64,000 bases of DNA from Stichopus chloronotus (lineage: Eukaryota > Echinodermata > Holothuroidea > Aspidochirotida > Stichopodidae): NCBI GenBank assembly GCA_021234535.1, contig CM037832.1, positions 5,801,135-5,865,134 of the forward strand, in the 5' to 3' direction. Shown one piece after another: positions 36,894 through 48,800 of the stretch (its first letter is position 1; the number at the start of each line of letters is the position of its first letter). The notes beneath the pieces were generated by a model. The model had not been told where the DNA came from and did no database searches. It worked only from the letters and a program-made list of their open reading frames with translations. A program made the position numbers and the translations under genes.

Positions 36894-39800
36894 GTAGGTA
36901 AATCTCTGTTTTTCATTGTAAGCTCTAAATGGTCATCAATTTTTCATCAAATGAACCTCCGGCAGAGAGAATAATACTGAGCAAACCTCTACAAAAATAG
37001 TAAGGTGTGCATTCAAAATTAAAAAGGGCATAACAGACTGTCACCAAACCATTCATATGCTTCACTTGTCTCGACTTTCTGGCTTAGATTTTGTTTTACA
37101 TCATGAGATACACTAGCTACCTTCTTAATTTTAAAATGTCACAACAATACATCACTTCGAACAGCTGTCAATCATGAAATGATTATCCTTTTACATCTTT
37201 ACCAGGTGTTCAACGGTATGAAGGAGATGGCGAGGATGATGAAAGAACATTCCCCGGTCAAGGGTCACAGGAGGCGGCTAGCTCACCACTGATAGTGGAT
37301 AGTGGACCACCCAAGAAGAGAAGAAAGAAGAAATCAGATCCATTTGACGGCCTTCCAGTGATCAAGCCATGGCATCTCCATCAACAGGAACATAGCGCGA
37401 TAAAAGAGGTATGACCGGTTCTCTCAGTTATGTTCATCCCTCCAGAGGATGAGTCTAGAGTAAAAATGACATTGCCTTTATCTGTTACTGTTACGTTAAA
37501 GTTACTGATAGGCAAGAAAGTTATTTCAGTTTGTTAAGGTAGTGGCGTCAAAGTGAACTTTATAACTTTGCTTAAATTGCGAGCCAGCCAATCCTCATAG
37601 AGTGCTTAAAGCTACACAACTAACAAATAACTGCTGATGGAGAGGAAGTGGATGGTAACCTCTCAGTGCTAGATCATAATTGGTGACATGACATACATGG
37701 TGGTCATCACAATGTAAAAAAGGTCTTGGAAACGCCAAGATGTTCAGATGAGGCAAAATTCTGACAATTGCCTCTATCCGTGAGAACAGTCACATGTTAA
37801 ATAACATCATGTGACACAACAGTGAAGGTAGTGGTGGGCACTAATGATGATGCAGGTGTGAATACCCATGTATTCCTGCGCTAATAACTATACGTGTCAA
37901 TTGAGTTGTCATGAAATTGCAGAGGGATTACGGCAGACGCACACAGCTGACATGGCCTAACATCAACAGAGCAGCAAACGCCGTTCCTGAACAGGTAGTG
38001 CATTGACAAGAGTGTGTCATTCTGGCATTCGTCGTAAGGACATTATTGATGCTTTGAAATATACCATTTTCCGTTCACAATTTTAAATTGTACTCGCGGA
38101 GACTGTTTTTATCTGTCCTTGACGATATTTAGAAGAATAGAAATCTGCACTTAAATATTCACCACTCAGATGTTAACTCGTGTTCCAATTCGTCATGGCT
38201 CCGTTTGCCAGTGAGAATGCAAATTGATTACATGGTACATAGATGGTTAGGAACGCGAACCCTATAGTAACAGCGAGTTAATTTTCATATGATGTAAGAC
38301 CTGGTAGACTCAACAAAATCTAATTTATCTCGAAACCAGCAGAAATCGAAAGGAAGGAGACGACAGGAGAGGAGATTTAAGGTGTCCCAGTTTGAAGATC
38401 CTTTCAAGCAGATGTTGTGGATGCTCTTCCGATCTGCTGATAAAGACGGCAACAACAAACTAAACAAGAAGGAGCTCGGTTTAGTAAGTGTGACTGCTAT
38501 ACACAGAAGCAAAATGCTATTTGATTTTAACTTCAAAAACATTGAAAGGGTTCATTCGAAAAAAAAAAATCTTAAGTGAAACTAAAGCGCAGACGTCGCC
38601 ATTCATTGTTTTTTATTAATTAGCAAGTTATTATAGAGCATGTGCACATTGTAATGTAAGTTCACCAAGGCTAGAAATGAAAATGGAGAGTGAACACTTA
38701 ATGGATGATGATCGAATTACTAAAAATTGAACAAAGCCCGATGAGTAACACAAACAGCGTAAGGAAAGACCTGACTGTACCAGTATATAAAGGACTTACC
38801 AACTATATTTCAATCGTGTATCATATACGTATCTTATACTACAAAATGACCTTTACGACTTTATGATACTCTCTTGATTCTATTGGCAATGGATCTGCTG
38901 ACGATAACTTTTTTTTTTTTTTTTTTTGATCTGGCAATAAATAGACAAAAGTAAACATCGCAGACCAATCACCTAAATATCATTAAGGAAACAATAAAAT
39001 GAATTACTGTTTACATTTTATAATCGTCATAACTAGTCTTCAATCAAAGCAGTATGGTTCATTTAATAATTTAGACTGAGTTTATGCTGTTTATTATCAA
39101 AACAATTGTGATGTCAGTCAAAACTGAGGACAATTTTGGAAAGAGATCATGTTTCCTGTGCATTCCAAAGTATAGCAGATCAAGTACCAAAATATGACAC
39201 TTAACGATTTTGAAGTCAGTTAGGTCATTTCCTGATTCATATTGCATGGCAGCTTACATGTAAAGTTGTTTAAATTTTTTTTATATCGACCAATTTCATC
39301 GAATAGATTCTCCAATCGCCAAAACTGGAACTGTCTCTGACACAAGCCGATGTGAAAAAGTTGTTCGGTGACTGTTGCAGTACAGAAGAGGACAGTGACC
39401 CGAAGGTCGGTGCAAACAGCAGTATTCATTTTGAAATTTTAAACCATTTTAAACCACCTTAGTAGACTCATCATTAGGACATGAAATCTACCAAAGCAGC
39501 TGATATTACGATATTAACGTACTGAAACAGCACAAAACTGCAGATTGTTCACAAATAACTCGGATTGTTTGACAAGAGGTTATAGTAGTTTAAGTTTTAA
39601 AAGCTTTGACTTGGTTGCAAACTTGAACGGATATGTCAAATGTGAAAAGCTAAACATTCAGATAGATTTGATTTTACATGCAAGCTTATGGTATTATGTT
39701 TATGCGTGTCTCCTGGTAAAAAAGTATAAATAAAAACAAAGAACATCAAACTGATCACACAGTTTGTCTATTTTTGAAGACAGAAATTACCACTAGATCT

Positions 39801-42800
39801 ATCCCTGTCTTCACGACTAGACCTATAATTCCTGTCTTCACCACTAGATCTATTCCTGTCTTGTTACTTTAATAAATACGTACTGTATGCACAGTACTTT
39901 CGTGTGATTCATCACTGATTTAACAGATTATATAATTGCTATATGTTTTCCTTCATTAGACCCTCGAACTGTCATTTGAGGAATTTGTGCCTTTAGGAAG
40001 GTTTCTGTTGATGGTTTACTATAGCAAGTTAGATGAATCATCGCAGGTAGGTTGGACCTTGATGTTTTACACAAAATAAGTGTAGGTACAAATCTGTTTT
40101 CGTTGTTTGCTTTGTTTGACTGATAACATTAATGTTATTGAAAGGCATTTTTTTTCCTGTTTGACAATACACAAGACTTTTTCAACAGTCTAAAAGGTAA
40201 AATCAGGGATTCAGCCAATCACTGCCCCATAATGTTAGCTCCAACCAGAAAAGAACAAGTGGATCTACTGGCTAAGCTTTAATTGAAGTTGTAAAATGCA
40301 GCAATAGTTTTAAGCAGTTACGTGCTGGCATCTTCACTCATCCCGAGGAAAGTTGATCGACACTGTAAAACCTGATAACTTTCTTAAAGGGGCTCATTGA
40401 GTTGATATCAGTAAAGATTGCGGTGATTTTGAAGGGTATAAACACATGACAATACTCACAATTAGCATAATTAATCATGTTTCACATCCAATAGTTATAT
40501 GAAAACTGTCAAATTTTTCGAATTTTTGACCGTTACTTGCTCTGATTGTGTGCATGTGAATGCACTAATGTGAAAATGTCTGGTCACAAAGTTTCAAAAA
40601 CCAAATTTAATCGTTAATTACTCACTCATTAATGTTCCAACGTATGTAAAACTTTGGGATCGTTTTAGTTTGACTGTTTGTCATTAGTATGTGGAGGAAA
40701 CTTGACCGGTTTAGAAAAATTGAGTGAATTTCACAAAACAACTCAATGAGCCTCTTTAAAAAGTAACTCGATGGCCTTATCTGCGAGACTATTGCAATAA
40801 TTTCGTTTTTCGTTTCATTATATCCATCATTAATCTTAGTTAATCAAAGTTTTACTTTGTTGTATTGGCTTCCAAGGCATTTTTTAAATGAATAATTTAA
40901 GCACACGTGTTGTAAATTATAATACTCTCTACTATCTATAAATAATAAAAAAATATATATAACCTTAAGTTTGCATAATCTTTTTCAGAGTAAATGGTGC
41001 CTTCTAGACAAAGGAAGAGATTACGGAGTGATATACTTTAACAAACTCACGGGAGATGCAAGGTAAGATTTTATAATATTCATCCAGTGTCCTTCACAAA
41101 TTACCAAAAGACGGAGGGGTGGATGCACGTGTGTCCCGCACCCTATCACGACGTGATCTCCGTGACGGAGTTTGAGGGAAGGGGGCTCAACCTCGTCCCA
41201 GATATTTTCGATAATTGAGATGCTAAATGATACAAAATAGTGCCACTTAGAGACAATTTATTGCTCTATTTGGAATTGGAGTAGCCTATTGTCAACTTTT
41301 TTTCCGGTTGAGCAAAAATTGTGTGTATTTTTTTTTTGGGGGGGGGGGGACGGCGGAACTTACCTTTACGTTGACGTTTTCCATTTCAGGTGTCGGCAAT
41401 TTTCGCTGGGTGGCGCACCGCCGATTCCCTAAAGCCCCGTAGAGAACACTGGTTCATTCCACTTCCGAACTAGGAGTTAGGCCAGCCGTGTGTCGCAGGT
41501 TCAAACTTAGCCTTGCAAAAACGATCTGTATGGATATCCCCATAGAGGACAAGGCCAATGTATCACAGAGCTCTATCTCATATGCAACTGACAAAATTCG
41601 AAGTTCAGTGTTTAGGTATTTTCATTACATCAATTAAAGAACGTTGGCAAGCAACAGTAACTAGTGGTCCTAACAAAACACAGACTTTCAGAATGTTTAG
41701 ACAATTAGTTATATTTTTATGTTTTACATTATTGTGTCAGTCCATTGTATTGCTGAATGCATGAACTCAATATACAAGCCACAAAAGCCGTCCAAGCAAA
41801 TGATGTTACAGCGGTGTTAGCATATCTCACAGTTTGGAGGCTGTCATACGTCATAGATCCTTTGCAAGGACTCTTCTTGATGGACAAACAATATGAATTG
41901 TGTTTACTGAGCATTCACTTCGAAAAATGGTCGCAAACGATTACAATCATACTATCATGTATCACTGGGTGATTCATGGGGAGGGGGGGGGGGGGTGCAA
42001 CGGGTCCATGGCCTCCCCCCAAAGGTTGGCCCAAAATTGTTTATAGAATTTATACATAGAAAAACAATATTTTGTTAGGAAATATACTTCACAACTGTAC
42101 ACTTTTGCTGCTCCAAGTCGTGTCTAAGGGCATTCAGTTGTAGAAAAATTTTCCTTAGGGGGAGTGGAATCTTTAAGACCACTTCCCCATATCGCTGCAC
42201 CGGCCAGTTTGACCTCCCCCCCCAAAAAAAAAAGGATTTGGGGTCCACCAGTGGTCCTCTATCTTATAGAGAGTAGTGGTTTTGGAAGAAATTTCTGGAT
42301 GCATTTTGACGGTATAGTTCATTCAGAAGATCCATGAGATTGTTTTCGAAGGAAAAACCCACTTCCGAATATACAAATTGCATTAAGACAGTCTCCAAAT
42401 ATATTGCATGCCAACAACCCGAGCTGATTTTGAGGAATCACAGCTTGAAAAAAACATGAATGTCCCTCACTTGCTTTCCTTCAGTACGACAATTCCATCA
42501 GACTATTACGGTGACATTCAACACGAACCGGATTTGTTCGAAGTTGCCATCCACGACCTCTGTGAGGATGCCGATATTAATGAAGATGGAAAAATTAACG
42601 TTATTGATTTCTTGAGGGTAGGTGAATTATCAAGGGCAGGTAGAGTAAATTTAATACACTTTCATGTATTGGACTAGTGATTACTACAGGGTTAGAAAAA
42701 ATATGCTTTTTATTATACAGCTGAAGTATAAATTTTAGACCCATACAGGTCCGTAGTCATATCAGATTCCGAGGAGAAAAGAAAAATAAGAAGGTCGGGC

Positions 42801-45800
42801 CCGCAGGCTCATATGACATAATGTTAATCATTTGTCACCCCAACAATTCTAGGTAGGGACTTCACCGTCATCCCCACCCCCCCCCCCCAACTTCACCTAG
42901 AGCCTGCCCCTCCATTAGTCATTGATGACCAACGTTTATTTTTGCTGTTGTCTCTTATTTTATATTTATTACTGTTTTATATTTGTTATTATTTTATTTT
43001 ACTATTATTTTATTTTATTCTTATTTGTCTGTTGTCTCTTAATTATATCTCACTTACCCACAATCTAGTATGTTTGTTTAAATGCGGTGATGCAGACATG
43101 TCTGAAACTCTGAATAACCTTTTTTAGGCTAAGTTGGTCACATCTTTTCACCGACGGATATAGCGTGCCCTAAATTAGCTGTCTCGCTGTCTTCCCAAGA
43201 AAATAAACCATGTTAAGTCCGAAATTTAGTACATAATCATGTGACTAAAAGCAATGTAAACTAAATTTTGGTTAAACCAGCTCAAATTATTTCCGAAAGT
43301 TTGGCAAAATGTGTGTAAAATCTGCAGTGGATTTGCTGTACTGTTTTCTGTTGACAAAGATTAGGATTAATGCAGATGATACATATATAGTTCCTAATAA
43401 TATTAAAAATGCATTCAAAACCCCATAAGTGTCACCATATAGTATAATTGGTAATTAACAAGAAACTAAAATCAGTAATAGCAAAAACATTAACCCCAAA
43501 AATCACTACATGATTTTTAGCCCATACCATCTAGCTGGTGTAATGTTGTAATGATGCGGCCTTAAGTTTTCAAAACGCTTTTCCTCCGTCATGTTTTCAT
43601 GCATTTGCATGAATCTTGGACATAATGTTCCATAGGTGGTGGACCATTTGGGTGTGTTCACAAATTCTTGGTCCAAGGTCCCATGTGAGTCCTATGACCC
43701 ATTTTATGACCTTCTTCAAAATGCTTCTCATTCCACAGATTCTCCTGTACAATGCTGATGTTTTTTTTTTCTCAATAGTACTCTGTTAGTGGTACCTTCA
43801 GGGTGTTCAGGTTCAGGATTTTTAATCCAAGGCCCCACGTGGGCCCTATGTCCCATTTTATGAAATTCTGTTCTTAATGCTACTTTTTGCACATGCTTTG
43901 ATGGATTTGTATGTAACTTGGACACAATATTCCCTGCACCTGCTAGTTATAAGACATTACTGGATGATTTTGCCTCATGCTCTCTATTCCTGTTGTACCT
44001 CTTCTCTTGTTTCAGATACTCAGAAGTGAAGATTTTGGTCTTTTTCTAACCAATGTTGACGCTGAAGAAATATTGCAATATTTTACGAAGTACGTACTTC
44101 CATTCCACTCAGAGTCATTTCTTGCAACTCACTGTAGTTATTACTTTTTACTTCTTTCCATTTTCCCTGTTCATGATTAAACTGGAGACATGTATGTGCT
44201 AACCGACGAAAAGTGTTGCCCTATTTATGCGAAAAAAAGCAGCCCAACTCGTCTTAACCGAAAAAAAGGTTGAAAAAAGGGCTGAATGTTGTCAGGACTA
44301 TCTAATCGCCAGCAGTAGTGGGCTTTGAACGTATACAGGAAAATTTGGGGGTTCACAAGCCACTCAAATGTCCGAAAATGGAATTTCCAGAGTGTTCTAA
44401 ACTCTATGATTTACCCAGCCTTGCCATAGGCATAAATGTGCATCTTTTTTAACTTATTCTCGGCCACTGCCCCAAGTAGGACAATGCATCTGATTATAGA
44501 AGCTTGATAACATCTTATCCTAATCGGGTACGCACACAAAAATAAAGCAGCAAAACAGAAAGTGTCAAAAAATATCATTGACCAGCTTGAATGGTTCTTT
44601 GCAAGGAAACTTCAGAATAAAGAAATTTTGGTAACGAGCTCATATGTAATTAATTTTTGTGATTTTGATTTAATGTGTTAATGCTTCCATTAACCTGGGA
44701 TGAGACAAGCGGAGCTGTACTTGTTATGTTTACTTTATTGCAGGTGAACGTATTCCGGAAGTGAGAATTCTCATATACCACACTGGTAAAAATGCAAATT
44801 GCAAAATGTATATTTACAGAAAATAAAATGAAGAAATACAAAAGGATTACAGAAATGGTCTGGTAATTATTTTCCAGACAATGTCTGTAATTCTTACTTA
44901 TTTCTTTGTTTTATTTTCTGTAAATTTAAAGACGTTTTTTACAGTACATTTACTTTAGCGTATACATAGGAGCTGTCCACTGTCAATCAAAATCTGATAC
45001 ATTCTTTCTTCACCTTTAGCACTCGCGGTAGAGAAATTATGGTTTCATTCGATGAGTTTGTTCCACTGGCCAAGAGACTGATCCTGACGGTTTACAGAGC
45101 CAGGGACCCATCTCCTGTGAGTACTGTTTCCAATCCTCCAACTTATTGCCTGGAAGGCAATGGAGCCTATTCGTTGTTGATACATCAAATGCAATTCATA
45201 TTATAAAATAATATTTTTTGTCAAGGAAATTTGTAAACTTTGAACTGACATGATTTTCACTGAATCGAAGTGTCTACAAAGGTCGTGCAAGCAACGTTTT
45301 TGAAGCGTTTTAAATGCTGCTGTAAACCAAACTAATGGCAGAGTGGCACAAGCGAAGCAAAAATAATTAATATTCTTTTAGACTTGTGGCTTGTGTATTT
45401 CAAATGCAGACACTTCTTATATAGCATAATATTTTTTATGTTTGTGGGATACTCTCCCTTCTAAAAGATCAATCTAAATAAGAACATTCCAAAATTCTTG
45501 ACTGAAGACCACGCCACTGTCCACAGGGTGCAATAAATGAAAATCATAACCAGTTGTTTCATTTAGTAGTAATCTAGGCTGAAAAGCTCAACGGCAAGAA
45601 CCAGCGCATAACACAAACACTTCTGACCTTCACGATATTAAAATCTTCGGTTAACACGTAATCATTTCCACTAATGATAGGTACTCAGGTAACATTCCAA
45701 CATGGTCCCCTTATGGGCCAGATATCGACGAACATATGGGACCCACATGTCTTTGCGCCCAAGATCTGTGAGGGGATCATATGGGTCACCCCAGATAACC

Positions 45801-48800
45801 CATATATATGATTCATATGCGGTAGTTCTGGAGTCCACGTGGGCAATTGTCCGATATGGGCCCTCTAAATATCCCATATGGGTCATATGGTTATCTGGGC
45901 TGGTCCGTACGGGCCCCTTGTAGATCCTGTGTCCAAAATCGTATGGGCCCCATATGGATTCACCTATATGGGCCTATGTCTTACCTGGGCCAAATGTCCC
46001 CTGGGTAAGTTTTGAACAACCCTCTTCTCTTACCTAAGATCTGACAATTCATGAGTCCTATTCTGGTCACACGTTTCTGCATTTTTTTTTTTTCATCAGG
46101 CTGAGATTGACTTTTTTTTTAAGTATTTAAGATGAGAGCGCCACATCTGACAGCAACACTCTACATATGGTCCAATGACTTGCCAAACTCTAAAATATTA
46201 TCTTTACCCTTACAACAATAAGTTTTATGGATAGTATCAACTATCTTACCTTGTTTGCCGAAAGACGCATTGTCCTTTTTTTCCTTTTTTTTTTCTTTTT
46301 TTTTTCATTAAGAACCAAAGCAGCACATACACACATAGACTTGCCTTTGGCAATTTGTTAGCTAACTAATTAATGTACTAAGGCACATGTGTAATGAAAC
46401 ATTTGGAAGTCTAAGTGGGGTGGTGAATGGAATTATGCCTTTGTTTACTGTGACATTGTTCAGTGTGTTTAAGAACGTTTTAGGGCATTTGTGCAACAAA
46501 CAATTCGAGTTTGCTGTAGGCCGCGATCCATATATCGATCGTTCGGTCCGACAGTGGTTAGTGTACTTATAACACTACTGTATATCCCTACGAACAAACT
46601 TTTCTTATTGGATGGTTGCCGTAGGTAGTGTACTAGTTGTATAGTATAAGGTTAACACTACACACACATTGCATGCAATTAGTGTCGCGCCCCGCGAAGT
46701 TTCCATAACGACACCAGAGGTAGACAGCTAGCATAAGATGAAGCAAAATTGCTGAAGTATGTCCAAAATGTCTGAACGTTTTTTGCACATACACTGTTCA
46801 TAAGGCTACTTTGAGTACTTTTCCTTGGTTTTGTGTCGTTAAAACAAGGATCCATTGGCAGTTATCATAAACGTATCATTATCGTAAGCTGTGCCTTGCT
46901 GCATTCAGATCATGTTCACCTAACTAGTTCAGGGTAAGGTAAGTGTAAACGTTAGGCTAGGTCAGCAGACAGAGAATGTAGGCCTATACCCAGGCTAGGC
47001 TTAATCAGTGAAGTAGGTCAGATGTATACCACTGCTGGCAATGTGGCCAAGTAATGTCTCCTCATTAAAAAGTGTATGGCAAATTTCCTCTCAAAATATG
47101 CATTTTTCTTAACATGGTGAGCCAACATTCGCATTATTGTCATAATGTTAGCCTAACCAGCAATCCTGCCAATCCACTGTGTCTTTTACTGTTTGCAATA
47201 TTGAGAACATCCCGATCAGAAGAAATTTACCCCACTGAGAATGGATCCTTACGATTTTCAATTTTAGTCGTAGCATGCTTTAGACTAGCGTACCTGATCG
47301 TTAGGTAAACAGTGACTGGACAGATACCCCCTGGAAATAGTCCCCTGGTTACTTCACCTGTTGGGAAAAGAGCGGGAGTATTTTTCAGGAGGACCAGTTA
47401 AGCCAGGGCCATGTGTGAAGGTGTTGCATCAGCATTGACAAGAATATCTTCTAATGTTTTGGCAGTATGTTTATAGCAGTGGTAAATTTGTGTTATCAAT
47501 ATTAGCCTCGAGTAGTTATAGGCCCATATAAGGGCTAAATTTTGTTGTATTTTCCTTTCTGCGGGTAAACTTCTATTTGTTCATGCCCTTTTCTGTGCAA
47601 CATTGTGAATGGCATAATTTGTCTGGTGCTTGTTTGTAACACTTTATTATATTTAAAATTCTTCCTACTTTTGCTAACCCTTCTTTCCATTCTATCATTT
47701 TTCTCGTTTGCTATTTGAAAAATTATTGTTTTGTCATTTTCAAAGATACCAAACATGAAATTTGTGTTCTCCAGTCAGACATTGTTTGAGGGTTAAATGG
47801 AAATAAACCTAGGCTACTACTCCTTCAATCTTCCAAACTTGCTGTGAGAATTTGCACAGCATTTTTCCCAAGTTTAAGAACTTCAGAGAACCATCATTGA
47901 GGCTTCATCGTTCCCTTTCAATCAGTTATTTGAAAGTTGCTCTTATGGTTTCTGGAAGACAATCTCATCTTCATTTTTATGAAATCTGCATTGCCGTTGA
48001 TTCCTTTTTATCAGATGGACTTGAAGGTGTCAAATGGGAGCCTTCATTCCATCCATATTAATTTGTCCTTCACTATCAAGGGCATGATTTCACAACACAC
48101 AATGTTCACACCGGGGCATAGAAACATCAGTTGCCCCTAATGCTCCTCATGTGATCTTAGCAAAATTACCAAATACTGGAATGGGGAGCAAAGGTTTTTA
48201 TTTCTGCTATCTAATATTAATCATTTATGTCAGACAATACAACCAAAGTGAAAAATGCAATACAATGCCATACTGGAAATATTATTGTTCATATTTTTGT
48301 ATTTTTACAAACAAAGCTAGTGGTCCAAAGATAAATTATGCAGAGATGCAGGATTCACATTCGGTCAGCAAAACATAATCATAGATTATCGTGAAAAGAG
48401 GAGAAATTCGTGCATTTTGCAGAAAAATTTCCGAGGATAAAGGAATTGATATGTAGTTCTCGTGGCTATTCTGTACAAAGAAGTTGTCTTGATTTGAAGA
48501 TTCCGTCTGTCTGTTAGCAAAAGCAAACATTGTTAAGTAGGTTCACAGTGTACTTTGTGAAACTGAGCTAGGCCTGATATTGACGTACAATGTCATTAAA
48601 TATTTTTCTATGACCTTAAGCAGTGTTGAAAGTTGAATAATCTCTTCTGAAAGTCCAAGAGACAACTAAGTTGTTAAATGTAGTTTCCTTTTCAAAATTA
48701 AGTTGTCCTGCCGGAAATTATGTCATGGCTTATTTTGTGGGTGTTGTGCCATGAACACACTGCATTGTCTTCTCAGCAAATTCATCGCCACTTTTCATGA

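Noticed and set aside
41497..41507. GGTTCAAAC, a tRNA B-box-like word suggesting a tRNA-derived SINE
   Set aside because: No A box at the right distance, no cloverleaf and no poly(A)/simple tail; no second copy found in the window.
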